Shown here one piece after another: positions 17,129 through 26,721 of a stretch of 64,000 nt of DNA. The position numbers and the translations under genes are program-made. The notes beneath the pieces were generated by a model. The model did not search any database, was not told the origin of the DNA, and saw only the letters and a list, made by a program, of their open reading frames with translations. The first letter of the stretch is position 1. Every line of letters starts with the position of its first letter. Source of the DNA: Microbacterium terregens (GTDB taxonomy: Bacteria > Pseudomonadota > Alphaproteobacteria > Sphingomonadales > Sphingomonadaceae); assembly GCF_027922045.1 (NCBI RefSeq), contig NZ_BSEX01000003.1:159005-223004 (forward strand). Direction: 5' to 3'.

Positions 17129-18823
17129 GTGAGCTGGAGCCTGAATCGACTGGCGCGGATCGTCTGCGCACTGGTGCTGGCGGGTCTCGCCCTCACCGAG
17201 CAGGCCGCCGCCACTCCACCTCAACGCGCGGCGTCCCTACAGGCCTGCGTCCGGCCGGATGCGGACGGGCTGACGCCGCAGCGCCTCTTCGCACAGCCTC
17301 AAAGCTTCGATTGCGCCACTCCGCAGCGATCCTGGGGACCAGGCGACTATTGGGTCCTCTCCAAGCCGGTTACGCTCCGTCCTCCGGCTGACGAACCGCT
17401 CCGGGTCCGATCCGGAAGCGTCTGGATCCGCGGCATGTCGGTGTACGTGCTCTATGCCGACGGACACATCGCCTCGGTGACCGTCGACCAGCGCGGGCTC
17501 ACGCAGCACCTCCAGCTCGGTGCGCTGATCGAGTTCGCGCTGCCAGCGCGGAGCGCGCCCGTGACACGGCTGCTCTGGCACGTCGAGGGAGCGGCCAACG
17601 TCCGGGGCATCGTGCTCGGGCCGCGGCTCCTCACCCGCGCCGAGGCCGAACGCCAGACATTGAAACTGGCGGCGATCTACGCAGCCTTCGCAGGTCTCTG
17701 CATCGCGCTCATCGTCTACAATCTCGCGCTGTGGAAGGCGCTGCGCCACCGCTTCCAGCTCGCCTACTGCGCGATGCTGCTTTGCCTGTTGTTCTACGCG
17801 GCATCCTCCTCGGCCGCGCTCGCCTGGCTGCTGCCCGACATCCAGAACAACCAGCGGATCACGATCAACTATGTGATGCTCGCCTGGGCCGGCGCGGCCG
17901 CGCTCGCCTTCAGCCGGAGCTTCTTCGAGGCGCGCATCTTCGACGGCTGGGTCGGCCGACTCACGGAACTGTCGGCGGCGGGCATGGCGGTGCTGGGGCT
18001 CCTGTTCCTGCTGATCGCACCGGTGAACATCCACGCTCTCGACGCGCTGTTCTCCCTGTCTTTCCTGGCGCTGATCGGCGTCATCGCCCCGATCCTGTGG
18101 CGGGCGTGGCGGCGGCGGAGCAATTATCTGTGGCTGTTCGCACTGACCTGGTCGTCGCCGGTCGTCATGGTGATCGTGCGCGTCTCCAGCAACTTCGGGC
18201 TGCTTTCGTGGAGCTTCTGGATCGACAACAGCACCGTGCTCGCGATGAGCGCCGAGGCGCTGCTCACCAGCCTGGCGATCGCCTATCGCATCCGCCTGCT
18301 GAGCATGGAGCGGGATGCGGCAATCCGCCAGGAGATCAGCACGCGGCGCCTCGCCGATACCGATCCGCTCACCGGCCTGCTGAACCGCCGCGCCTTCCTG
18401 GCCCAGGCGATCGGCCGCACGGCGGAACAGCAGCTGCTGGTCGCCGACATCGATCATTTCAAGCGGATCAACGACGCCATCGGCCACGACGGCGGCGGCG
18501 AAGTGCTGCGGGTGGTGTCGCGCACCCTCCGTCGCGCAGCCCCGGCAGGCACGTTGATCGCGCGGATCGGCGGCGAGGAATTCGCGATCCTCGCCGATTC
18601 GCGCGCGGCGCTGAACCCGGAGGCGCTGCTCACGTCGCTCCGCACGGCGGCGATGCCCTATGGGTTGAAGGTCACGGCGAGCATCGGCAGCTGCATCGGG
18701 CCGTTGGCGACGGAAGCCGACTGGCAGCAGCTCTATCACCAGACCGACGCCGCACTGTTCGCTGCCAAGCACGCCGGCCGGGATCGGGTGCACTGGGCCG
18801 AGCCGTCGCGCAACGCCGCATGA
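17129..18823 (+). CDS. membrane diguanylate cyclase, 7TMR-DISM type
   Basis: 564 residues from GTG 17129. A signal sequence (ALVLAGLALTEQAAA) leads into a periplasmic region of about 140 residues, which may be a divergent 7TMR-DISM extracellular domain. About seven membrane segments follow (residues 175-375). A C-terminal GGDEF domain then has DPLTGLLNRRAFL, VADIDHFKRINDAIGHDGGG and the active site GGEEF. This should make cyclic di-GMP from two GTP in response to a periplasmic ligand. The RxxD inhibitory site usually five residues before GGEEF is not present, so product inhibition through that site is unlikely. No phosphodiesterase domain. Confidence 0.88.
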   Translation: MSWSLNRLARIVCALVLAGLALTEQAAATPPQRAASLQACVRPDADGLTPQRLFAQPQSFDCATPQRSWGPGDYWVLSKPVTLRPPADEPLRVRSGSVWIRGMSVYVLYADGHIASVTVDQRGLTQHLQLGALIEFALPARSAPVTRLLWHVEGAANVRGIVLGPRLLTRAEAERQTLKLAAIYAAFAGLCIALIVYNLALWKALRHRFQLAYCAMLLCLLFYAASSSAALAWLLPDIQNNQRITINYVMLAWAGAAALAFSRSFFEARIFDGWVGRLTELSAAGMAVLGLLFLLIAPVNIHALDALFSLSFLALIGVIAPILWRAWRRRSNYLWLFALTWSSPVVMVIVRVSSNFGLLSWSFWIDNSTVLAMSAEALLTSLAIAYRIRLLSMERDAAIRQEISTRRLADTDPLTGLLNRRAFLAQAIGRTAEQQLLVADIDHFKRINDAIGHDGGGEVLRVVSRTLRRAAPAGTLIARIGGEEFAILADSRAALNPEALLTSLRTAAMPYGLKVTASIGSCIGPLATEADWQQLYHQTDAALFAAKHAGRDRVHWAEPSRNAA

Positions 18824-18824
18824 G

Positions 18825-18852
18825 AAAAGGGGCGACGCTCCGGCGCCGCCCC
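18825..18852 (-). terminator. terminator of lepA
   Basis: Stem GGGGCG/CGCCCC (18829-18852) with a small inner CGC/GCG stem. On the minus strand it ends in CCCCTTTT, 7 bases past the lepA stop. It lies between two convergent genes. Confidence 0.7.
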
Positions 18853-18859
18853 ATCGATG

Positions 18860-20668
18860 CTATTGCTCGTCGCCCATCCGCAAGGCGGCAATGAAGGCTT
18901 CCTGCGGGATGCTGACCGAGCCGTACTCGCGCATCTTCGCCTTGCCCTTCTTCTGCTTTTCCAGCAGCTTGCGCTTGCGGGTGGCGTCGCCGCCATAGCA
19001 TTTGGCAGTCACGTCCTTGCGCATCGCGCTGATCGTCTCGCGCGCGATCACCTTGCCGCCGATCGCTGCCTGGATCGGGATCTTGAACATGTGCCTGGGG
19101 ATCAGCTCCTTCAGCCGCTCGACCATGCCGCGGCCGCGCACCTCGGCCGTGCCGCGGTGGACGATCATGCTGAGCGCATCGACCGGCTCCTCGTTGACCA
19201 GGATGCTCATCTTGACGAGGTCGCCCTCGCGATAGCCGATCTGCTCATAGTCGAAGCTCGCATAGCCCTTCGACAGCGACTTCAGCCGATCGTAGAAGTC
19301 GAACACCACTTCGTTGAGCGGCAGTTCGTAGGTCGCCTGCGCGCGACCGCTGACATAGGTCAGGTTCTTCTGGATACCGCGCCGATCCTGGCACAGCTTC
19401 AGGATCGAGCCGAGATATTCGTCGGGGACATAGATCGTCGCCTCGATCCACGGCTCGCTGATGCTCGCGATCTTGTTGGGATCGGGCATGTCGGCCGGAT
19501 TGTGCAGGTCGATCTTGGTGACGCCCGCAGGATCGGGATGGGTCAACTCAATCTCGTACACGACCGACGGCGCAGTGGTGATGAGGTCGAGGTCGTACTC
19601 GCGGGTCAGCCGCTCCTGGATGATCTCCAGGTGGAGCAGCCCGAGGAAGCCGCAGCGAAAGCCGAAGCCCAGCGCCGCCGAGGTCTCCATCTCGAAGCTG
19701 AAGCTCGCGTCATTGAGCCGCAGCTTGCTGATCGATTCGCGCAGCTTTTCGAAATCGTTGGCGTCGACCGGGAACAGCCCGCAGAACACCACTGGCTGGA
19801 CTTCCTTGAACCCCGGCACGGCTTCGGCCGCGGGCCGCTTGGCGTCCGTGATGGTGTCGCCGACGGCGGTCTGGGCGACTTCCTTGATCTGCGCGGTGAT
19901 GAAGCCGATCTCGCCCGGACCCAGGTCGGTCAGTTGCTCGATCTTCGGCCGGAAGCAGCCGACGCGGTCCACCAGATGGGTGGTGCCCGCGTTCATGAAC
20001 TTGATCTGCTGGCCCTTCTTGAGCGTGCCGTCGATCACGCGGACCAGGATAACGACGCCCAGATACGGGTCGTACCAGCTGTCGACGAGCATCGCCTTCA
20101 GCGGCGCGTCCGCATCGCCCTTGGGCGCGGGGATACGCTCGACCACCGTGTCGAGAATTTCCTCGATGCCGATCCCGGCCTTTGCGGAGGCGAGCACCGC
20201 GTGGGAGGTGTCGAGGCCGATCAGGTCCTCGATCTCGGTCTTCACGCGCTCGGGCTCGGCGGCCGGCAGGTCGATCTTGTTGATGACCGGGATGATCTCG
20301 TGATCGTGCTCGATCGACTGATAGACGTTGGCGAGCGTCTGCGCTTCCACGCCCTGGGCGGCATCCACCACCAGCAGCGCGCCTTCACACGCGGCCAGGC
20401 TGCGCGAGACTTCATAGGCGAAGTCGACGTGGCCGGGCGTGTCCATCAGGTTGAGGACATGGCCCTTCCATTCCAGGCGCACGGTCTGCGCCTTGATGGT
20501 GATGCCGCGCTCCTTCTCGATCTCCATGTTGTCGAGCACCTGCGCCGACATCTCGCGGTCGGAGAGGCCTCCGGTGCGCTGGATCAGCCGGTCCGCAAGC
20601 GTCGATTTGCCGTGATCGATGTGCGCGATGATCGAAAAATTGCGGATCTTGCTGAGTTCTGTCGCCAT
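18860..20668 (-). CDS. lepA: translation elongation factor 4 (LepA)
   Basis: 602 residues, full length for LepA. The translational GTPase domain has G1 AHIDHGKST, the switch I threonine in RGITI, G3 DTPGHVDF and G4 NKIDLP. Domains II, III and V follow, then the LepA-specific C-terminal domain with [19 protein letters not shown] and the ending [12 protein letters not shown]4 acts on the ribosome (back-translocation or biogenesis under stress) and associates with the membrane. The start ATG 20668 gives the conserved N terminus [19 protein letters not shown]. Confidence 0.97.
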   Translation of the reverse strand: MATELSKIRNFSIIAHIDHGKSTLADRLIQRTGGLSDREMSAQVLDNMEIEKERGITIKAQTVRLEWKGHVLNLMDTPGHVDFAYEVSRSLAACEGALLVVDAAQGVEAQTLANVYQSIEHDHEIIPVINKIDLPAAEPERVKTEIEDLIGLDTSHAVLASAKAGIGIEEILDTVVERIPAPKGDADAPLKAMLVDSWYDPYLGVVILVRVIDGTLKKGQQIKFMNAGTTHLVDRVGCFRPKIEQLTDLGPGEIGFITAQIKEVAQTAVGDTITDAKRPAAEAVPGFKEVQPVVFCGLFPVDANDFEKLRESISKLRLNDASFSFEMETSAALGFGFRCGFLGLLHLEIIQERLTREYDLDLITTAPSVVYEIELTHPDPAGVTKIDLHNPADMPDPNKIASISEPWIEATIYVPDEYLGSILKLCQDRRGIQKNLTYVSGRAQATYELPLNEVVFDFYDRLKSLSKGYASFDYEQIGYREGDLVKMSILVNEEPVDALSMIVHRGTAEVRGRGMVERLKELIPRHMFKIPIQAAIGGKVIARETISAMRKDVTAKCYGGDATRKRKLLEKQKKGKAKMREYGSVSIPQEAFIAALRMGDEQ

Positions 20669-20760
20669 GATCCCGCGCGGTTAGCACCGGGCCGGGCGGA
20701 TGCGAAGGGGGCGCGCGCGCAGACGCGTGTCCCGGCGGCAGAAAAGCGCAAAAGAGACGC

Positions 20761-20788
20761 TTGTCACCCGCGAAATCGCTGATATAAG
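20761..20788 (+). promoter_or_regulatory. promoter of tRNA-Pro
   Basis: TTGTCA (20761-20766) and TATAAG (20783-20788) with a 16-base spacer, 41 bases upstream of the tRNA 5' end. This is a good housekeeping-sigma match. Confidence 0.65.
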
Positions 20789-20829
20789 CCGCCGCCTGTC
20801 ACCTGGTCAGCGACTGGGATGGCATCGGT

Positions 20830-20906
20830 CGGGGAATAGCTCAGCCTGGTAGAGCACTGTGTTCGGGACGCAGGGGCCGGAGGTTCGAATCCTCTTTCCC
20901 CGACCA
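20830..20906 (+). tRNA. tRNA-Pro (anticodon CGG)
   Basis: A 77-base gene. The acceptor stem is CGGGGAA/TTCCCCG, the D arm GCTCAGCCTGGTAGAGC, the anticodon stem CTGTG/CGCAG with loop TTCGGGA (anticodon CGG, proline, with the expected G37), and the T arm GGAGG-TTCGAAT-CCTCT. The discriminator is A and CCA is encoded. Confidence 0.95.
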
Positions 20907-21008
20907 ATTTCTTCCAAGACATCGATGAGACCACCCCCTTCGGGGAGCGTTCGCAAGGCAGGCGCGGCGCCAACCTTCGCGTCGTTCGGTCTGCTTTTCA
21001 GCGTCCCG

Positions 21009-21704
21009 CTAGCGCGAACCCTGCGTAGCCAAGGCCCTGCTCCGCACGAACGCCTCGGCATGGCTGATCTGCTCGACCGGTCCGAAGGTCTCCGTCGAGC
21101 AATCCGTGGTTGCCTCCGTATCTTCGTCCGTCTGCACCTCCGCAAGCGAGGGGACGTGGCCATCCAATCGGTAGCGAATCGACCAGCTCGCGATCGAGAT
21201 CGCCAGGGGCGCATCGAAGGCGTAGACGGCAAGGAAGCCCGGCCGCTTGCCCGGTGCCGCGACGAGGAAATAGTTCGTTCCTTCAGAGACCATCGGCGAG
21301 CAGTATAGCGCCTGCACCTCGAAGCCCTTGCTCCGGAGCGCCTGCACCGGATTGAACCCGAAGGGCTGACCGGGCGGGCCGTCCCATTCGAAGGTGAGTT
21401 CCGAGACCGCAGCGGCGTCGGGCGCAAGAACGGTGCCGCCCGCCAGCTTGCCGATGGTTCGAAGCGTTTCTTCAGCCGAAGACGGTGCGTCGATCCACCG
21501 TATCGGTGAGGCCTTCGACCGCAGCGCAGCGATCGTGGGCGTGCCGACGGCATGCGCCTCCGGGGCGAGCGCGAGCAGGGTCTCCGCCAGGGCGTCCATC
21601 GGTGCGGAAGTCCTTGATCCCTGCCGACCAGCGGCGCGCGCTTCCGCCGGCCCCGAAGTCGCCAAAGCGGCAATGCAGATGCCCGCGATGACCGCGTGAC
21701 GCAT
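21009..21704 (-). CDS. exported protein of unknown function
   Basis: 231 residues starting with a signal peptide (AVIAGICIAALATS, probable cleavage near AEA-RA). The mature part is predicted mixed alpha/beta; notable segments are ELTFEWDGPPGQPFGFNP and FLVAAPGKRPGFLAVYAFD, and two cysteines occur (ALYCSP and TTDCSTE). I recognise no family. Codon bias resembles real genes here and an export signal is present, which supports it against the several antisense frames in this stretch. It diverges from the MFS exporter gene. Confidence 0.6.
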   Translation of the reverse strand: MRHAVIAGICIAALATSGPAEARAAGRQGSRTSAPMDALAETLLALAPEAHAVGTPTIAALRSKASPIRWIDAPSSAEETLRTIGKLAGGTVLAPDAAAVSELTFEWDGPPGQPFGFNPVQALRSKGFEVQALYCSPMVSEGTNYFLVAAPGKRPGFLAVYAFDAPLAISIASWSIRYRLDGHVPSLAEVQTDEDTEATTDCSTETFGPVEQISHAEAFVRSRALATQGSR

Positions 21705-21859
21705 TCTGGTCCCCTTCCCTGCAATACCCCCGACGCCTGCGAACGCCGCGGCGTCGACATACCGCGACGGCCATGGTGGGCGTCAAGCGACAGCCCGTGC
21801 GGCGTCTTTGTGCACCCGCAGCATTGCATCGGCGACTCCAGACGCCAAATTGCAGGTTC

Positions 21860-23404
21860 ATGTCTTTGCACCTCCCGCACGGACTCGATCCGCGCAACTT
21901 CCTTCGCCCGCGGCGCCGCGGCATCGCTTCCGTCCACTCCGAAGTGCGCGACGGCATCGTGCCGGCGGGCGAGCGGATCGCCGAGACCACCGACCAACAG
22001 GGCGGCGCGCCGGCGAGCGCCAACTACCGGACGGTGGCACTGATCATCGCCTGCGCGATGTTCATGGAGAATCTCGACGCCACCGTGCTCGCGACGGCGC
22101 TTCCCACGATGGCACGGGATTTCGGCGTGCGCGCGCCGGAGATGAGCATCGCCCTCACCTCCTACCTGCTCGCGCTGGCCATGTTCATCCCCGCCTCTGG
22201 CTTCGTCGCCGATCGCTTCGGTGCCAAGCCCGTGTTCCGCTGGGCGATCGCGGTATTCGTGCTGGGCTCGCTCGCCTGTGGCCTGGCGCCCAACCTGCCG
22301 ACCATGGCGGTCGCGCGGTTCCTGCAGGGGATCGGCGGCGCGATGATGATGCCGGTCGGGAGACTGGTGCTGCTGCGCTCCGTCGCCAAGCGCGACATGG
22401 TGTCGGCGATGTCGTGGCTGATCATGCCGGCGCTGATCGGGCCGATCCTGGGCCCGCCGGTGGGCGGCTTCATCGTCACCTATGCCGACTGGCGGTGGAT
22501 CTTCTGGCTCAACCTGCCCATCGGCATCGTCGGCTTCGTGCTGGTGGGCAAGTTCATCGCCGACATTCGCGAGGGGGAAGCGCAGCCGTTTGATCGAGCC
22601 GGCTTCCTCCTGTCGGCGGCAGCGCTGGGTTGCCTGCTGCTGGGGTTCGAGATGGTGAGCCGGTCCGAAGGGGCAGGTCTCGCGGTGCCGCTGATCGTCG
22701 TCGGCGCGGTGACCGGCCTGCTCTATGTGCTGCACGCACGCCGCACCGAGCACCCGATCCTCGACCTTTCGCTGATGCGCATCCCCACCTTCCGGCTTTC
22801 GGTCCTGGGGGGCTCGCTGGCGCGGATAACCCAGGGCGCGCAGCCGTTCCTCCTGCCGCTGATGATGCAGCTGGGCTTCGGCCTCACCGCCGCGCAGAGC
22901 GGCGCGATGACGGTTGCCACCGCGATCGGATCGTTCGGGATGAAGGGCGTGGCCCGTCGCCTGCTTCATCGCTTCGGCTTCCGGTCTAGCCTGGTGGTGA
23001 TGGGCGTGCTCGGCACGGCTGCCTATGCGGTCTGCGGCTTGTTTCGCCCGGATTGGCCGCTGGCCGCGATCTTTGCGGTGCTGGTGGTCTCGGGCTTCCT
23101 GATGTCGTTCCAGTTCACCGCCTACAACACCATCGCCTATGACGAGATCGGCAAGGAGCGGATGAGCGCGGCGACCAGCTTCTACTCGACCTTCCAGCAG
23201 CTGATGCTGTCGCTCGGCATCTGCACCGCCAGCGTCGCGCTGCATGTGTCCATGAACGTGAGCGGCCGGGCGAGCCCTGGTTTCCCCGACTTCTCCGCCG
23301 CCTTCTGGACGGTGACGGCAATCTCGCTGGTGGCGCTGTTCGTGAACCTGCGGTTCGACCCACAGGCGGGCGCCGAACTGAGCGGGCGGGCAAAGCCGGC
23401 CTAA
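21860..23404 (+). CDS. MFS multidrug exporter, DHA2 (EmrB/QacA-like) family
   Basis: About 514 residues with many membrane segments. The conserved DHA2 motif near the start is present (ENLDATVLATALPTMARDFG), as are motif A (GFVADRFGAKPVFRWAI) and motif C region (MPALIGPILGPPVGGFIVT). It is expected to export hydrophobic or cationic compounds by proton antiport. The start is uncertain: ATG 21860 gives a charged N-terminal extension of about 60 residues before the first membrane segment, while GTG codons closer to that segment would give a more usual length. No HlyD/EmrA partner is adjacent, so it may act alone. Confidence 0.85.
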   Translation: MSLHLPHGLDPRNFLRPRRRGIASVHSEVRDGIVPAGERIAETTDQQGGAPASANYRTVALIIACAMFMENLDATVLATALPTMARDFGVRAPEMSIALTSYLLALAMFIPASGFVADRFGAKPVFRWAIAVFVLGSLACGLAPNLPTMAVARFLQGIGGAMMMPVGRLVLLRSVAKRDMVSAMSWLIMPALIGPILGPPVGGFIVTYADWRWIFWLNLPIGIVGFVLVGKFIADIREGEAQPFDRAGFLLSAAALGCLLLGFEMVSRSEGAGLAVPLIVVGAVTGLLYVLHARRTEHPILDLSLMRIPTFRLSVLGGSLARITQGAQPFLLPLMMQLGFGLTAAQSGAMTVATAIGSFGMKGVARRLLHRFGFRSSLVVMGVLGTAAYAVCGLFRPDWPLAAIFAVLVVSGFLMSFQFTAYNTIAYDEIGKERMSAATSFYSTFQQLMLSLGICTASVALHVSMNVSGRASPGFPDFSAAFWTVTAISLVALFVNLRFDPQAGAELSGRAKPA

Positions 23405-23476
23405 TCCGATCCCGCCGCTTGCCGCTAGGCTGTGCGCTGCATAGACCCGAGCCACTGGAACTTGTGGGGGTCGTCG

Positions 23477-25267
23477 ATGCGCTCTGGTCTGTTTGCCTTG
23501 TTGCTCATGGCTGGGGCGACGCTGCCCAGCAGTGCGATGGTCGCCAAGCCGGCGGCACCCGCGGCGGCTTCTGCGCAGGACGCGGCGTTCGAGGCGCTGG
23601 GCAAGCGCTTCCTGGACGAAATGGCGCGGCTGCGCCCGACCTATGCGACCTACCTGGGCGACCATCGGTTCGACGCGGAGGTGGACGACCTCTCCGCGGC
23701 TGGCCGCGGCCGCGAGGTGGCGGCGCTCCGGCGGACTCAGGCGGCACTGGCGCGGATCGACCGCAGCAAGCTCAGCCGCGAGAACCAGGTGGATGCGGCG
23801 CTGCTCGCGAACGAGCTCGCCTATCAGCTGTGGACGATCGAGACGCTGAAGCCGCACGAATGGGATCCGCAGGGCGCCAATGAATCCGTGTCGGGCGGGC
23901 TCTACCTGCTGGCGGCGCGGGACTTTGCGCCGTGGCCGCAGCGACTGCGGTCGGCGATCGCGCGGATGGAGAAGACCCCGCGGTTGTTCCAGCAGATGCG
24001 CGCCAGCCTGGTACCCGCACGCGTGCCGGAGGTGTTCGCGAAGACCGTGGCACAGCAGAACTCGGGCGTGCTGCAGATCGCCGAGGGGATGCTGGCGCCC
24101 CACAAGGGCGAGCTTTCCGCCGCCGACCAGAAGCGGTTCGACGCGGCGCTTGCGACGCTCAAGACGGCGGTCGCCGACCAGCAGAAGTGGCTGGACACGG
24201 TGCTGGTGCCGCAGGCGAAGGGAGACTTCCGGCTCGGCGCCGAGCGCTACGACCAAAAGCTGCGCTTTGCGCTGGTGACCGACCTCACCCGCCCCGAGAT
24301 CAAGGCGCGGGCGCTCAAGGCCAAGGCGGATGCGCGGGCGGAGATGTATGCGATCGCGCGCACCGTGCTGGCGGGCAAGCCGAACGCGCCGGCGCTCCCC
24401 GCCTCCCCTACGCCCGACCAGCAGCAGAAGGCGATCGAGGCAGCGCTGGAGCTGACCTATGCCAAGCATCCCGCACGGGGCGGCGTGATCGCGGAGGCGA
24501 CCAAGACGCTCCAGCAGGCGACCGAGTTCGTGCGCGCCAAGAACCTCATCACCGTGCCCGACACGCCCGTCCAGATCATCGAAATGCCCAAGTTCCGCCA
24601 GGGCGTGGCCGTCGCCTATTGCGACAGCCCGGGGCCGTTCGAAAAGCAGCTCGGCACCTTCTTTGCCGTGTCGCCGATCCCCGAGGACTGGAGCGACGCG
24701 CAGGCGGAATCCTTCCTGCGCGAATACAACGACTACATGATCCACGACCTGAGCGTGCATGAGGCGATGCCGGGGCATTACCTCCAGATCGCGCACGCCA
24801 ACGAGTATCCGTCGATGCTGCGCGCGGTGCTCGCGTCCGGGCCGTTCATCGAGGGCTGGGCGGTCTATGCCGAGGGCATGATGGCGGACCAGGGCTATTT
24901 GAACGGCGATCCGCTGTTCAAGCTGACCGTCCTCAAGATGCGGCTGCGCTCGATCACCAACACGCTGCTCGACATCGGCATCCATACCGAGGGGATGACC
25001 GAGGCGCAGGCGATGCAACTGATGATGGAGGGCGCATTCCAGCAGGAGCGCGAGGCCGCCGGCAAGTGGACGCGCGCGCGCCTCTCCTCCACCCAGCTGC
25101 TGAGCTATTTCGTCGGCTACTCCGAGCATCTGGAATTGCGCGCGGCGGCGGAGAAGCGCGAGGGCGCGGCGTTCGACCTGAAGCGCTACAACGATGCGGT
25201 GCTGGCGCACGGATCCCCGCCGGTCCGCTACGTCCGCGCGCTGATGCTGAGCGAGGCCATTCACTAG
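23477..25267 (+). CDS. DUF885 family exported protein (putative metallopeptidase-like)
   Basis: 596 residues from ATG 23477, after a G-rich ribosome site. A signal peptide (LFALLLMAGATLPSSAMVA) is followed by the DUF885 domain (PF05960) over nearly the whole length. The hallmark HEAMPGHYLQIAHANEY near residue 430 has the HExxxGH arrangement suggestive of a metal site. Other family blocks are TYATYLGDHRFD, FIEGWAVYAEGMM and TEGMTEAQAMQLM. The family is predicted to contain peptidase-like hydrolases but its substrates are poorly known. It is probably periplasmic or outer-membrane associated. Confidence 0.85.
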   Translation: MRSGLFALLLMAGATLPSSAMVAKPAAPAAASAQDAAFEALGKRFLDEMARLRPTYATYLGDHRFDAEVDDLSAAGRGREVAALRRTQAALARIDRSKLSRENQVDAALLANELAYQLWTIETLKPHEWDPQGANESVSGGLYLLAARDFAPWPQRLRSAIARMEKTPRLFQQMRASLVPARVPEVFAKTVAQQNSGVLQIAEGMLAPHKGELSAADQKRFDAALATLKTAVADQQKWLDTVLVPQAKGDFRLGAERYDQKLRFALVTDLTRPEIKARALKAKADARAEMYAIARTVLAGKPNAPALPASPTPDQQQKAIEAALELTYAKHPARGGVIAEATKTLQQATEFVRAKNLITVPDTPVQIIEMPKFRQGVAVAYCDSPGPFEKQLGTFFAVSPIPEDWSDAQAESFLREYNDYMIHDLSVHEAMPGHYLQIAHANEYPSMLRAVLASGPFIEGWAVYAEGMMADQGYLNGDPLFKLTVLKMRLRSITNTLLDIGIHTEGMTEAQAMQLMMEGAFQQEREAAGKWTRARLSSTQLLSYFVGYSEHLELRAAAEKREGAAFDLKRYNDAVLAHGSPPVRYVRALMLSEAIH

Positions 25268-25393
25268 GGCGGGCTCGCCTCCTCGGATCATTTGCCGCTG
25301 CCGGTGGTTGCTGGCGGACAATCCGAGGGAGAAGCCGATTGCCCGAACCCAGCGCCGCGCCGTTCCTCCCCTGTCTGCGGCAGGGGTAAGGGC

Positions 25394-25837
25394 GTGTACC
25401 TGCTCTTCATCCTGTTCGCGGCCGGCGCCGGCATCACCAGTGCGCTCCAGTCGGGCACCAACAATGCCCTGCAAAAGGCGCTGGGCACGCAGCTGTGGAC
25501 GGTCTCGATCGTCTCGGTGGTGACGCTGACCGTGTCGCTGCTGCTGTCGCTGGCAGCGGGCGAGCGGCTGCCGAGCGGCCAGGCGATCGCGCAGGCGCCG
25601 TGGTGGTCGTGGACCGGAGGCGTGCTCGGCATCGTGTTCGTGCTGGCGACCGTCTATGCCTCCCCCCGGCTGGGCGCCGGGCTGTTCGTGGCGCTGATCG
25701 TCACCGCCTCCACGGTCGCGGCACTAGTGCTCGACCATTTCGGCTGGATGGGGTTCGAGGTGCACCAGGCCGGTTTCGGCCGCATCGCGGGCGCGGTGCT
25801 GATGATCCTGGGCGTGGCGCTGATCTCGATCTTCTAG
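25394..25837 (+). CDS. YdcZ-type (DUF606) DMT family small transporter
   Basis: 147 residues from GTG 25394, which follows an AGGGGTAAGG ribosome site; the longer frame upstream lacks family similarity. Four to five membrane segments fill the protein, with the family pattern LQSGTNNALQKALGT near the N terminus and GLFVALIVTASTVAALVLDHFGW in the middle (quoted in two adjoining parts: GLFVALIVTAST, VAALVLDHFGW). DUF606 proteins are small drug/metabolite transporter relatives; the substrate is unknown. Its stop codon overlaps the gspK stop on the other strand (CTAG). Confidence 0.82.
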   Translation: MYLLFILFAAGAGITSALQSGTNNALQKALGTQLWTVSIVSVVTLTVSLLLSLAAGERLPSGQAIAQAPWWSWTGGVLGIVFVLATVYASPRLGAGLFVALIVTASTVAALVLDHFGWMGFEVHQAGFGRIAGAVLMILGVALISIF

Positions 25838-26721
25838 GCAGGCGGCTTGCGGGGCGGCACGAAGGCGGGCGCTTCGGGCGGGACGGCGGCGTTGCGCCAG
25901 CGGGCGACGGGCACCACCACCGGCCCCTCCTCGCCCTCGCGCCGCTGGATCAGGGTGGCGCCTTGCTGCGCGGTGCCGCCGACCGTGGCACGGGTACGCA
26001 CCCAAAAGGTGTTGGAGCGAAGGCTGGCGCCGGGGGGCATGGTCACGCCCTCGTCGGCGAGGTCCTGGAGCGACAGGAAGCCTTGGCGGGTGCGGGTCGC
26101 CACGAGCCGCTCGGCCACGACGGGATCGTCGAACAGCACCGTCATCAGTTCGGGCGAGGCGGCGTTCAAATTTATCGTCGTGCTGCCCGGCAGCGCCGTC
26201 GCCAGCCGCTCGAGCCGGTCGGCGAGTTCGGGCGGCACCCCGGAGTAGCGCAGGGGACGCAGGTCGCTGATCGGGCCGTATTCGCGGATCAACCCGACCG
26301 CGACGGCGAGCTGGTTGTCGTCGAACCCGGCCGCGCGGCCGATCTTTGCGAACAGCAGCTGGGCCGAAAGGTCATCCTTGCGGACGGCGTTGACGTTGAA
26401 GCGCCCTTCCGCATCGGCGATCGCGAGGTCGAAGCGGCCGCCCTCGATCGGCACGTCGCTGTCGGCGATCGCCCCCCAGGGCTCGCTCGCATAGTCGGCA
26501 TCCGGCGCATCGCGGGCATCCCGGCGGAGCGCCACCAGCGCCGAAGTCTCGCCGCCGCGCACGATCGCGAGCGCGCGCGCGGCTTCCCTTGAGCGGATCG
26601 CGCGATCGAGCGCGATTTCCTCGCGGCTGATGAGCAGCAGCACGATGCCGCTGGCGATGGCCACGAACATCAGCACGTTGACGAGGATCATCCCCTCGTC
26701 GCCAGGCGCGCGCCGGTTCAT
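25834..26721 (-). CDS. gspK: type II secretion system minor pseudopilin GspK
   Basis: 295 residues. The prepilin-type leader MNRRAPGDEG precedes cleavage before MILVNVLMFVAIASG. As known for GspK, the +5 residue is not glutamate (here asparagine). The large periplasmic domain shows RFNVNAVRKDD and the helix-hairpin-like STTINLNAASPELMTVLFDD. GspK caps the pseudopilus tip with I and J. It overlaps gspJ by 4 bases and is last in the minus-strand unit J-K. Confidence 0.92.
   Translation of the reverse strand: MNRRAPGDEGMILVNVLMFVAIASGIVLLLISREEIALDRAIRSREAARALAIVRGGETSALVALRRDARDAPDADYASEPWGAIADSDVPIEGGRFDLAIADAEGRFNVNAVRKDDLSAQLLFAKIGRAAGFDDNQLAVAVGLIREYGPISDLRPLRYSGVPPELADRLERLATALPGSTTINLNAASPELMTVLFDDPVVAERLVATRTRQGFLSLQDLADEGVTMPPGASLRSNTFWVRTRATVGGTAQQGATLIQRREGEEGPVVVPVARWRNAAVPPEAPAFVPPRKPPA

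Noticed and set aside
14375..17224. A 949-codon open frame on the minus strand
   Set aside because: It is antisense to clpA across its full length and has shadow-type composition. clpA on the plus strand is unmistakable.
25281..25328. Imperfect inverted repeat CCTCGGAT...ATCCGAGG between the DUF885 and YdcZ-type genes
   Set aside because: Short arms with a long loop and no U-run. A weak 3' stem-loop at most, not supported as a terminator or element.
20807..25474. A 1555-codon open frame on the minus strand
   Set aside because: It runs antisense to tRNA-Pro, the MFS exporter and the DUF885 gene, is full of arginine, histidine and glutamine, and shows no family motif: a typical GC-rich shadow frame.
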